A stretch of 64,000 nt of DNA from Rosa chinensis (taxonomy: Eukaryota > Streptophyta > Magnoliopsida > Rosales > Rosaceae): positions 8,794,501 to 8,858,500 of the forward strand of contig NC_037092.1 of assembly GCF_002994745.2 (NCBI RefSeq), read 5' to 3'. This document shows positions 11,836 through 22,060 of this stretch, piece by piece; within the stretch, counting starts at the first letter, position 1, and every line of letters starts with the position of its first letter. The notes beneath the pieces are model-generated. The model saw only the letters and a program-made list of their open reading frames with translations, was not told where the DNA came from and made no database searches. Both the position numbers and the translations under genes were made by a program.

Positions 11836-12670
11836 GTTTATTGTAAAATAATTAAAAGTAAAGTAGTGATGCTGTAAAGGTTGAAAGCCTACCTGAGAAC
11901 AGTCATAAATGCTGAACCGCTTATGTTCATTTTCTAGATATGTATAAGATGAATAAAGTTCTCAGTGTTCATATTTTTTTTCAATATAAGGAAATATTGT
12001 CAACTAGTGTAGCGTCTCGTCTGAAATTTTGTTCATGAATTATTCATAATGTGCAGGGTAGAGTCTTGATACAGTGCAACAATATTGCTTTATAATGGAA
12101 CTCTACACCTTCAAAAAATGGATTGTACCCATGGCACTTGAGTGTATTGCATTTCATCAATTTTAGACTACTCATGTTGCACCCGTTTTATCTCCTATGT
12201 TGTTGCACTGCTGAGAATTGTTATTTAAGCCTTTAGACAATTCATTGCTGATGTGAGAGTTTCTATTGAGAAGCTAGCGGGCATCACAAGATTGGATAAA
12301 TTCTTTTTTATGGTTATATAGGGATCTAGCATGAAAAATACTAGTATGAATGAAATGAGCAAGATTTGAATTGTTGAAATTTGAAAAACATTGTTCTATG
12401 AAGCAAATGAGGAAGAGCTTAATATCTGTTGCCTTCATCCTCCAAATTTTTTTTTGGAGTTATATGGTCAAATTTTCATATGTTTATGTCCTACTAGCAG
12501 TCAGGACATGAGTCATTCTTCTACCAATTACTCTACATCTATTAACTAGGTGAAAGAATTTCATAGGTGAACCTATTACTCTGTTGTATTCTTGTTGCTC
12601 ATTGGGATCAAAATAGATAATGTTCTAGTTAATATCATGTAACTGAGCATCTCATCAATACTCATAAATA

Positions 12671-12710
<40 letters not shown>

Positions 12711-13014
12711 GCCTAAAGCCTGGTTGATTAGCTAATAATTTATTGTGCTAATACTGTAGATGAAGGACCTATATGTCTACAAGTACAAGTACCTAAAAAA
12801 TTTCTATGCTTTCTGACTTTTCTCTCAGGCTTAATAGTCAACTAAGAGGTATACATAGATGAAGTTTGACAATAATTTAAATGGTGAGAAGAAGGCCTTG
12901 AGAGAACATGATAGCTCACTTCAATTCTCAGTGCCTCGGACTTTATGTGGGTTGCTGGCAAATGAATGAATTGCCATCTAATTGCAGATAGAATAATCTG
13001 AACTTCCTGTCATT
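11836..13014. other. COR413IM 3' flank and spacer, with an AT microsatellite
   Basis: Convergent spacer between COR413IM (+) and the X8 gene (-). It includes both 3' UTRs and a pure (AT)n run at about 12672-12707. No gene or element ends recognised. Confidence 0.55.
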
Positions 13015-14764
13015 TCAGAGGTAAATTGCTGCAAGAAGTGACCCCAAGAGTGTGGTGGACAGCAGAAGCATGCAAGATGAGATAGAGTTGGCTGCGTTGG
13101 GGGACTCTGATGGCGAACCATAAATTGTTGATCCACCTGGAGTATCTATAAGCGGGGTGGTCGGGGATGGTGGCGTTGTCATACTTGTCGGTGTTGATGG
13201 TGGAGTCTGGTAAGGTGGTGTACTCGAGCTGAGTTTGGAGAAAAAAGAGTAAGATTTATATTTGCTTGATGTCTCCATAGTCAAGTTGGAGTTGGTTATG
13301 AAAGATTACCTGGTTGATGCTGTGGATGATGAATAGCGACAGCTACCACTACCTGCAATAAGACAGAGTGAGGACTTCAGCATTTAATCAAACACCATAC
13401 AACAAGAATTATGAGGTTGGGAATTTAAATATATTAACTTCATCTGGAAATTTTGGCAAAAGTGGTAGAGCTGGCTACACTATTCAGCAAGATTCTTTCT
13501 CTTCTAAGAAATGGATGGTTCTTTTCTTTCTATAATATTGGAGAGGTATACTTCCAGTAATGAGAAAAATTCACGCAAAGTTTCACTTTACAGCAGAGTT
13601 TTTGTACAAATGGTAAGGTTTGGATTCCACTTTCTTTTTAGAATATTGCTGGATTAAAGTTCATAGATGTCTTACTTGGATCAGTGGTGGTCAGTTGTGC
13701 TGTTCCTCCAAAACTACAGCTGGTTGGAGCTGGGTTCTTCTGGTAGTAGTTATTGAAGGCATAGGAAGCGTGATCCCGGAGAGTGTTTGGGTTATAACAG
13801 CTTCCACTTGGTTGAATTGGTGAACAGTCTGCACCTCCATAGCCACAAGCATAATCAAGAGCTACCTGCAGGGCTGTTTCTGAAGCTGATTGGCTTGCTA
13901 TACACCAACTACCACTACCACCTGATGATGCAGGGGTTGTGGAGGGAGTTGTCGGGGTTGTAGTGGGAGTCGTCGGGGTTGTAGTGGGAGTCGGCGGGAT
14001 AGGGGGAGTCGGCGGGATTGTAGTGGGAGTCGTTGGGGTTGTGGTGGGAGTGGTGGGGGTTGTCATGGTGGTTGGTGGTGGTGGGGATGCTGGGAAGACA
14101 AGTGTGGGAGTTGTTACAGTTGGACTTGGATTTACGACAGGAATCGAATCAGGCTGGGTAGTAGACACTGCAGATGAGAAAAGTATATGGTTTTCATGAA
14201 TCACTTGTCTTTTGCTTTGTTGGATTGCTTCCAATGGAGGATTTTTGGGACACTTGAACCTGAAGAAATTGAAAGCATGGTAAGTTCCTTTTTCTTTTCA
14301 ATTGAAATCATTGGAGGAGTTGCTAGGATTTGTATGAGGGGAACTCATCTTGCTCTATGTACACAACTACTATGAAGGTAAAACAAATTGCAATCCTGAA
14401 AAATTGTTTTAGAGATTGTAAATATCTATTTATTCTGAGATCAAAAGTAGATTTAATTGAAATAGATGCTCCTATAATATGGATGAGATTTGCCATCGGA
14501 TTTAGGTGTTTGATGCATGCATGCAAGTCTGTAGTTTTTCCTCATATTCATGTTAATTAATAATTTAATGTTAGCAGATTACTTGTCTAGATGAATGAAA
14601 ATTGAACATATTGGAAAGTTAGCACATGTTCATGATGAAGCAGATATACACAAGAGAATCGCATAAGCAGACAGCAATGGAGATCCTATTCAATTCAAGT
14701 TACCTGAACTAAAGAAGAGAAACAGGAAAAATAATGCAGAATGCCGAAGAGAGCTAACACCCAT
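13015..14764 (-). CDS. X8-domain GPI-anchored protein (plasmodesmata callose-binding-like)
   Basis: X8 (CBM43) proteins of this layout bind beta-1,3-glucan (callose), often at plasmodesmata. Four exons: 14704-14764, 13676-14167, 13310-13352 and 13015-13228, giving 269 residues. Residues 1-20 form a signal peptide (MGVSSLRHSALFFLFLFFSS). Residues 50-100 are a Thr/Pro hinge of TTPTTP-type repeats. Residues 107-190 form the X8 domain with six cysteines, C109, C128, C135, C144, C171 and C189, in the contexts WCIAS, DYACGYGGADC and CYNP, then a FNNYYQ stretch. The C-terminus is a second Pro/Thr linker plus a hydrophobic tail ending LLSTTLLGSLLAAIYL, typical of a GPI signal. There is no glycosyl hydrolase domain, so it is a binding protein and not a glucanase. 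The start is the ATG giving the signal peptide. Confidence 0.9.
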
Positions 14765-16387
14765 CTCTCCTAGTTGCTTCTTCTCTACTTTGGTTGTATA
14801 TTTTCTTCTGGGTTATTGCAAGAGAATGGTGGAGAAGAAGCTAAGATATACTACGCAAGAGAAACAGCAATCTCTGTGTATTTGCAAAAGAAGAGTTTAC
14901 CTCTTTTGCCTGCCTTTTATTATATATATCTTGAGGAATCATAGCTTTCTTGGATCCAAGAGAGAATGAAAAAGAGAGAAGGGATCGAGAATATGAGAAA
15001 ACTTGAGAAAGGAGGCATTGGGTAGTTGGATATTGCAAGCAAGAGATGGTTCAATAAAGTGTGTATGAATGGGAAAGGCAAATGAGTGATCTGCCATCTG
15101 CTGGGTTTTAAATCTGGTTGTTTAGGCGCTGATAAATCGAGTATCTATATGACGGTGATATACTGATCTTGCAGGGTTTCTCCTTTATCTTTTTCACTCT
15201 TCTTTTTACTGTGTTTGTTGTACTTTGTTTCGTCTATTGCAGATTTTCTCGTTCATGGTACTGAATCAAAAAAGTTAAAGTTGGGCAACTGGGATTTTGC
15301 GAGTGGCATCTGATGGTTTGTAATCAAGAATATTGTCTCCTGGTCGATCTTAGTCTATTTTAGTGAAAGTGCCAATTGCCCATGAAGGAAGAAAAACAAA
15401 ACATGATTCCTTTGTATAAAATATATATAAATCATGTGGTATTTGCCCTACTTGACTTGGTTTAATTTATGTTCTTTCTCTGGTAACCCAAATCTAAGCC
15501 TAGCTAGTTCATTTTAATCATCATTCTGCAAAAACAACATTTGGTTGATCGAAGTCAAAACTAGAAACAACAAAAGGAACTATTGGTTTATTGCTTTCTC
15601 TCTTTTGGAGTCGGTTTTCATGTTTTAAAAAGGTCCTTGCTTAGGTAGATTACCCAAAAGCAGAATGGCATGGCCAGATTAGGAAAGGAATTCGGAGACG
15701 GTGACTTCGAAAAATTAGTTGGTTGAATGGATAAAAGAGAAGGAACGCAGTTAACAACAAATTTAGTCGAATTAATACGAACTAATTTGGGTGTGGAGGC
15801 AATTGTTCTACCATGCATTGAAGCTATAGACACAAACCCTGTTTTACGAACTTCCATCAACCGAAAACGAAGCATTTTTTATCTATGCTTGCCTCAGTCA
15901 TCATAGATTCGATTTTGTTAAAGAACTTAAGATGAATTCTTGCAGAATTCAGGTTTCCATGTAGATAAAGAGGATTGGTGAGAAAGCCTACCATTGCTAG
16001 GTAGTGACATGTAGATAAAGAGTTCTTCTTACCTGAACTTTCACGAAAATCTACTTTCCTAAAATATGAAGATAGCTCATACATATGCTACACCACCTTT
16101 TCCCTAATGCTTCTAGGTTTAGATCGACCACTATATTGCCTGTATACATATGGGCATGCAATACTTAAATTGGTTATAGGTGATACTAGATAATATTCTA
16201 ACTCCCCATTACTGAATCCATCTTTGCCCGAACAACTTGAAGCATATCCACCGTGAGACCCAGCGGATACTCGCAATATTCAGTTATTCACCATGAATCT
16301 CCTAGTTTCACTCTCCCTAGCTAATCCTATAGAGAGGATAGTGTGGGAGGTCTCAATGGGTACACTGAGAAGGTAGAAGTACCTTTT
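14765..16387. other. X8 gene upstream region and spacer
   Basis: The promoter of the X8 gene lies at the left end. Minus-strand open frames at 15618-16276 (three short ones in different frames) hint at a decayed coding sequence, but I recognise no domain. Otherwise AT-rich. Confidence 0.4.
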
Positions 16388-16570
16388 AACATTAACATTT
16401 CTAACCACTGCAAGTGGCCTAGTGGTTCTTGTCTAGTTGGATGTGCTCTCCAACCTAGGTTCGAATCCCGAAGCTGTCAAAGTGGTCAGCCACTGTGCTT
16501 TATCTTGGGTCTAGGAAGTCTTTGGGTTCCCCTTGATCAAGTCAAAAAATAAAAAAACATTAACATTTCT
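16388..16570 (+). mobile_element. tRNA-derived SINE with target-site duplication
   Basis: The body spans 16403-16555 between perfect 15-bp direct repeats (AACATTAACATTTCT) at 16388-16402 and 16556-16570. An internal RNA polymerase III promoter is present: an A-box-like TGGCCTAGTGG at 16415-16425 and a B box GGTTCGAATCC at 16459-16469, 34 bp apart, as in tRNA-derived SINEs. The 3' end is A-rich (CAAAAAATAAAAA). It would need LINE machinery in trans to move. The perfect duplication indicates a fairly recent insertion. Confidence 0.88.
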
Positions 16571-16857
16571 CTACGCGTTTGTATGTTTACTTTATAAATC
16601 ACAAACCCTAGCTTATATGTGATAGGACATGAAAATTAATTACCATATATTACAAATTCAATTACAACCGTCCAGAGTAAAACTTGGCAAAAACATTCAT
16701 CCCTCAGATCACTTTCCTAAACCATCCAGGTATATTACCCAAAAAAGGATCCAGGTCTATTAAGGAAACCAATATTTTCCTACTTCTTTGCTAATATCCT
16801 TCCCGGTTAGGTTAGGTATTCTCATCGACTTAGGAATAGCTATGTACGTGGGAAATG
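16571..16857. other. Spacer before the RING array
   Basis: AT-rich, with no gene. Its right end resembles sequences upstream of the other two RING genes (a CTCATCGAY-TTAGG motif), so it is part of the duplicated promoter region. Confidence 0.45.
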
Positions 16858-16867
16858 TATATATATA
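16858..16867 (+). promoter_or_regulatory. TATA box of the first RING gene
   Basis: TATATATATA about 70-79 bases upstream of the ATG at 16937, a distance expected for a TATA box plus a short 5' UTR. Confidence 0.5.
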
Positions 16868-16936
16868 CATGAACACCTTTCATTCCCTTACCATATTACT
16901 AATTAACATACTTAGCTCTGTTCTTCAACTTCAATC

Positions 16937-17788
16937 ATGATAAGACGCTATTTCCATAGCGAAGTGTGGCAACCAGAAACCCTCACTGAGGTTTCAATTC
17001 CAACCTGCAGCGACCTGTTCCCGATTACATTCCAGCTCTTCGAGGTCACCAGAAGCAGCGGTCGGACAGCTGAAGAAGATGAAAATGCTACTAGTGAGGG
17101 ATTAGAAGAAGCAAAGCTTGTCTCCGAAAGACAAACTAAACCACTCTCTCGTGCCCAGCTATTGTGTTTGAGGACTCAGGACACATGGGCAACCTGCACA
17201 GGGACTCTTTCCAGCATGGGCGTCCCACAAGATGAGCAGCCTGCTATTGTTGCAAAGATATTCGAGGCCTTGAAAGTCGCCGTCCCCTTCCGGCCTATCT
17301 GCGTGGTCATCAAGGACATTGTCACCGTGCAAGAGCGCAGTGGTGGGGATGAAAGTTCGAACAAAGTGAGATTTGATAGCTTGGAAGTTAAGGAAGAGGA
17401 ACAGGAGGAGGAGGAGTGTGTTATTTGTCTGGAGGGCCTTTCTGACTTTGGCCCCAAGAGCGTTACGCACTTACCCTGCTCACACATTTATCATGGAGAT
17501 TGCATTCTGAAGTGGCAAGAGAAGACTCAGAAGAGTCGTCTCTTGTGCTCGTGTCCCGTGTGCCGATGCCCAATTCCTATTGTGGAGATGGCCGGGGAGC
17601 CGTCACAACAACTTTCGTTGTCGACATTGTCCCGGCCTCCGCAGTACCAATACATATATGAAGAAGATGTCGACACGGACCCGCTACCCGAACCCTCGTG
17701 GCGCGAGCGCGGGTTGATTGAGGTGGCTGGCTGTACTGTAACTACTCTGCTGATGATCCCGCTCTGTTTTGTAATGTGCCCTTGCTAA
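16937..17788 (+). CDS. RING-H2 finger protein with C-terminal membrane anchor (copy A, intact)
   Basis: Probable E3 ubiquitin ligase, single exon, 283 residues. Residues 161-209 form a complete C3H2C3 RING: C161, C164, C181, H183, H186, C189, C206 and C209, reading CVICLEGL, LPCSHIYHGDC and CSCPVCR. An acidic stretch (EEEQEEEE) sits just before it. Residues 259-283 are a short hydrophobic tail (TTLLMIPLCFVMC) that could anchor it in a membrane. The N-terminal 150 residues match nothing I know. It is the only intact member of a tandem trio that shares flanking sequences. Substrates are unknown; ATL-type RINGs differ in having the membrane segment at the N-terminus. Confidence 0.85.
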   Translation: MIRRYFHSEVWQPETLTEVSIPTCSDLFPITFQLFEVTRSSGRTAEEDENATSEGLEEAKLVSERQTKPLSRAQLLCLRTQDTWATCTGTLSSMGVPQDEQPAIVAKIFEALKVAVPFRPICVVIKDIVTVQERSGGDESSNKVRFDSLEVKEEEQEEEECVICLEGLSDFGPKSVTHLPCSHIYHGDCILKWQEKTQKSRLLCSCPVCRCPIPIVEMAGEPSQQLSLSTLSRPPQYQYIYEEDVDTDPLPEPSWRERGLIEVAGCTVTTLLMIPLCFVMCPC

Positions 17789-18300
17789 TGATTTCAAATG
17801 TGATTAGAGATATAAAGATGGAAAATTATGTGTATTCAATTTGTTTGTGAGTTTGCTATTTACTTGGTACATTAAGAACCATCAATTACCAAGCACTGAA
17901 AATTCACAACTCGCCATGTTCTAACACTGAGGTTTAGGAGAACTAGGTACTCAAATCTTGTTGAGTTAGTTTCCATTATGAGTTGAAACCTCACTATGAG
18001 TTTGTTTCTGACATGTTCTTACTTTGGACAAATTTTTTTTTTTTTTAGATTTAAGAACAGTAATTAAAAACAAAAGAAGATCATAAAATTGCCATATGAT
18101 TAATTGAACAAGAATCCAAACGTGCATGGGTAATATAATGCAATATTGTACTCCAAACGAACACTTACCTAAAACAAAACTAGCTCCTTCCTAATCCTTA
18201 GATGGAAAAAAATATATATATCCTGCTAGCTAGAATTCTAGACTATCTTACATCTCCTCATCGATCTGGGACTAGCATCCGAAAATTGTTAAGTTAGAAT
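17789..18300. other. Spacer between RING copies A and B
   Basis: 3' flank of copy A and promoter of copy B. The 3' flank (about 17800-17910) is recognisably similar to the 3' flank of copy B (about 19380-19500), showing that whole gene units were duplicated. Confidence 0.6.
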
Positions 18301-19115
18301 ATGCACCTCATAGCCTATACATTAACCAACGAGTTTGTTTCTGGAACCGAATCATCAATTGAAGGTTATTCAGACGAAGTGAATCCTGATACTGATCATC
18401 ATGGGAGATAGGGATAACTGTGCTATTTGTTTGGAGAACGTTTCTCACTTTGATAATGAGACTGCTACTCGCTTGCTGCCCTGCTCGCACTTATTTCATA
18501 CAGATTGCATAACGCCGTGGCTGGATACTAATAACTTCTGTCCCCCTGTGCCGTCAGTCGGTGGATGTTGCGGAGGTGGTCGACGAGTCATCAAGACCCT
18601 CAAGCCCCAGACGAGACGAAAACAACCAACACAATGATATGCATCGGCCTGTCGCGGGGGAGCCATCATTACCCTCAAGTTCTCTACAAGAGTACTGGTG
18701 GAACTACCCACCAAACTCAAGTCCGCAGTTGGCCTTTGTGGGCGAGCCATTAGTACCGTTAGCCCACCCGCAAATCCCAAGTCTTCCGTGGCCTGTTATG
18801 GCCGAGCCACCGAGACCGTTACCCCCCACACATGGCCAGTGGGTCATAGTCGAAAACCAACCGCAAACCTCAAGCCTACAATTGCTTGTCCCCGCTGGGC
18901 CACGGACACCCATTTTTTCGCCGCCACCCCCAAGACCTCGAGGGAATGATAATCTAATGATCATGTTCACTGTGTGTTTAGTATTTTTGTGCTTGTGTGT
19001 ACTTATGCCACCAATGCAGTCGCTTAGGGGGTTCTTTGATGGAGTGAAGAAAAATGTTATGGTTGTTACTGTTGTTTTGGTGATCATCTTTTCGCTAACT
19101 GGAGGCAGTGTATAG
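18301..19115 (+). pseudogene. RING-H2 membrane protein, copy B, frameshifted
   Basis: Second member of the trio. The ATG at 18401 opens a RING start (CAICLENVSHFDNE, then LLPCSHLFHTDC), but the frame leaves the RING at a C5 run (18542-18546). One C fewer there would restore Cys-Pro-Leu-Cys-Arg and lead into the frame 18561-19115. That frame runs through a Pro-rich region to two hydrophobic segments (IMFTVCLVFLCLCVLM and VVTVVLVIIFSL) at the C-terminus, the expected layout. A 36-codon frame from the ATG at 18301 overlaps the start in another phase; it is either an upstream ORF or a second frameshift. It may be a true pseudogene or a homopolymer sequencing error. As read, the RING lacks its last Cys pair. 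Confidence 0.78.
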
Positions 19116-20536
19116 GATAGAACAAGCGTACTCAAAAACCTTCTTATATTGTGTTTTTAGTAATTGTTAGTGCGGGTTTTTGCCCGCTTAGTATATATTA
19201 ATATATTATCCAGTTGAGGTTATTGCTTTTGCCATTTTATTAAGGTTTGGTATACATTTAATATATAGTGGTGTAGTCGTTCTTTTTCTCATTTGGTCTT
19301 ATGTTGCAACCGCTTTCTCCAAATTTGCTAATATTCTCTTCAATTCTAGTTGAAGAATAATCAAGGGAGACAGAGAAATGATTTCAATTTGATTAGAGAT
19401 TAATTAGTACTTCCCTGTATTCAATTTGTATTTGCCTTTGTTATATGATGGATTAGGAACCTTCAATTGCCAGAAAACTTACAACTCCAAGTCTCGATCG
19501 AGGGATAGTTGTGCTGGTAATTAAATCAAAGGTTTGGGAGAATTTGGTACTCAAAATTTAAGCAAACCTAAAATGTACTTCCCATCTGCATTAAGTGTAA
19601 ATATATTGCACTACTAAAGTACCAAGATTTTGCGCTAAAACTGTTTTTTTTCTTTGCCAAAATTATAAAATATGTAACTGATATAAGTATACTCGATAGT
19701 TAAAAAGATCAATCCAAAATTGAAACTTGAAATGTAGAAAACAAAAGCAAATTTTCATACACGATGTTCGAATGCGTTTAATGAGATTAATCCACAACTC
19801 AAATTTTGGAATAAGATGTCACCATTACAAGCAACCGTGAAACTCAAGGAATGGACTATACCAACCTGACAGAACTTAACTAGAAAATGGCTAAGCCGAA
19901 TTGCCGCTGTGATCTGCAATCTTCTGGGCAAAATATATATACAGCTGCAACTCTGTGAGATAGGCAATGTAATTTTCCCCTGTTGGATAAACTTGAAATA
20001 TGATTAGGCACACCCAATAATGATGTTTGAAATCATATTTCTTCATCCTTTTGGATTTGTAGCAGAATATAAATTGCATGGGTCAGATGTTAATTAATAA
20101 GTTCATAAAATATATACTTTGCCTTAACAGCCATCCAAACATTGGTAAGAAGTGCATTTTAGATCTCCTAATCTATCTAGGATTAGCTGACAGTTTAAAG
20201 TAAAACACTAAAACAAATTCCCACCAGAAAATTGGTTAGAATCCACACTATTTTCTTACCAAAATTTGCATCACCTTTATTCTAGCTGACAGTTTAAAGT
20301 AAAACACTAAAACAAATTCCATCAGAAAATTGGTTAGAATCCACACTATGTTCTTACCAAAATTTGCATCACCTTTATTCTAATCCTTTTAGGCTTACGT
20401 ATTTTGATCTCCTCATCGATTTAGGGCTAGTTAAAGCCTGAAACCTACATTACATATAACCAATGCAGCAGAAGTTGATGACACTAGACTCTCCTTACTT
20501 AATATTAGTTAATTTTGATCTTCAACAACTTCAAGA
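19116..20536. other. Spacer between RING copies B and C
   Basis: Contains the 3' flank of copy B, an AT-rich stretch, the 99-bp tandem duplication at 20184-20382 and the promoter of copy C. No further gene seen. Confidence 0.55.
20184..20382. repeat. Tandem duplication, about 99 bp twice
   Basis: Units starting at 20184 and 20283 share the start TAGCTGACAGTTTAAAGT and the end CATCACCTTTATTC. They differ by one small deletion (CCCACC versus CCATC) and a T/G change. The duplication lies upstream of RING copy C, so it could affect its promoter. Confidence 0.88.
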
Positions 20537-21268
20537 ATGTCCACCATCAGCGATATAACCGCCTTTGTGCGAATGAGTATAGCTACGGTCAGTAGCATCG
20601 GACATGAGTTTATGGTCGGAGCAAATAACATCTTGTCTACCGGAATCCAAGGCACCAATGAAGCGAGACGTGATAGGTCAGAAAATACGATCCAGGAATG
20701 TGCTATCTGTATGGATGAAATTTCTAGCTTTGATAATGATGAGCCTATTGCTCGCTTGTCCTGCTCACACATTTTTCATGCGAATTGTGTTGAAAAATGG
20801 AGGGTGATCGGTAGCAATGGTGGCTTGTGTCCCGTTTGCCGACACACAATAGATGTTGTGGAGGCCGCTCCTGTGCCACCAAGACCCACAAGAAACCGGC
20901 CCACACAACACCAAACCCACGGGTGCCCACCTGTTGCCGGCGAGCTAAGAAGAAGCACCATAAAATACTGGTCCACAAGATCATTGATGTGGCTCGCCGG
21001 CGTGCAGCCATCTTGACCCTCGAGGCTGCAGTGGGATATGTATAAGGTTCTCATGTTGGCTGGGAGGTTGATGCTTGTTTACGTCTTGTGCTACCTTTTA
21101 ATTGAGCAGCTAACTAAGCCGCTTATGGAGTACATCTTTCATGCGGTCACGTATGCCTTTCAGGCGCTGCTCATGTATGTTCTTCATGCACTGCTCATCT
21201 ATGTCATACCTATTACTTTGGTCATCATCTTCTTCAGAATCAACTTCTTTGGATACAATCAGCGCTAG
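20537..21268 (+). pseudogene. RING-H2 membrane protein, copy C, split by an in-frame TGA
   Basis: Third member of the trio. ATG at 20537 gives 159 residues with a complete C3H2C3 RING (C55, C58, C76, H78, H81, C84, C98, C101; CAICMDEI, LSCSHIFHANC, CPVCR), then TGA at 21014-21016. The same frame then stays open without a break to 21268 and encodes a strongly hydrophobic tail (LMLVYVLCYLLIEQL, then YVIPITLVIIFF), where copies A and B have their membrane segments. Without the TGA it would be one 243-residue product. As read, the cell would make a soluble RING protein lacking its anchor. Nonsense mutation is the simplest explanation; the TGA is followed by CCC, not a classic readthrough context. 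A functional truncated protein is possible. Confidence 0.78.
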
Positions 21269-22060
21269 CTTAATCAACTTTTCATTTTTGTTTTGAGTAT
21301 TGTAATTTGTTTTCAGTAGTGGTCAAGTTAAACTTAACATTCATTTAGATTCTCTGTTGTGGTTTGTTCTTATATTGCAACCTCTGGATTTGCTTAAAAT
21401 TTAGTTTTAGTTGAAGAAACAATTAGCACTTCGATCAGTTCCAACTGTAAATATTTTTACAAACTCTAGTTCGTTAGTTTTTGAAGGTAAGAATTGGATG
21501 CGAGTATATCTCAAAGAGGGAGGACAGATTTGGAGAACTGAACTCATCTTACTTTTTATTTTGAGTATTGTGATATGCTTTCAGTGACTTAGATTCTGTT
21601 CTGATCCTTTGCTAGAATCTTATTTAATTCTAGTTTAAAGAAAAGAAAAGAAAAGGTACAGCCAACGTATAACATATATTCTCCATGAATAAAGTGTGAA
21701 ATGCTACAACATATATTCCTATACTATTGTATCGCATCCAAATTCCACACCCGTCTGTGACTCTTGGATCCTTCAGTTACCAAACTTGAAACTACGAGTT
21801 CCACACACCTTGGCCAATGTCCATCTCTTGCAGCTTTGTTATGTATTGAAAGCGCAAAGGAAGCAGATGTTTTAGGTTAAGAAACTTGAATATCAGCTTC
21901 CGAAGCAGTATAGCCCTTGCGCAAGTTAATCATACTTGGAAACCAATTCTATAGATGCTATGTGAAACTTCAATAACTGCCGCCGCCGCCTTCGTGCAAG
22001 CCATTCTTAGTTTGATCATTGGTTTTTTATAGGCAGAAGCCCTGCAGAACCGGTTAGCAT
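21269..22060. other. Spacer between RING copy C and CTPA
   Basis: 3' flank of RING copy C, partly similar to that of copy B (around 21340-21420 versus 19280-19360), and the 3' UTR of the convergent CTPA gene. No gene seen. Confidence 0.5.

Noticed and set aside
13939..14199. Gly/Val-rich plus-strand frame
   Set aside because: Mirror of the Thr/Pro hinge of the X8 gene on the minus strand.
15618..16276. Gene on the minus strand between X8 and RING
   Set aside because: Three short frames in different phases, no splice-linked model and no recognisable domain.
16403..16480. tRNA gene
   Set aside because: A and B boxes are present, but no cloverleaf can be drawn and the unit has an A-rich tail and target-site duplication, so it is a SINE.
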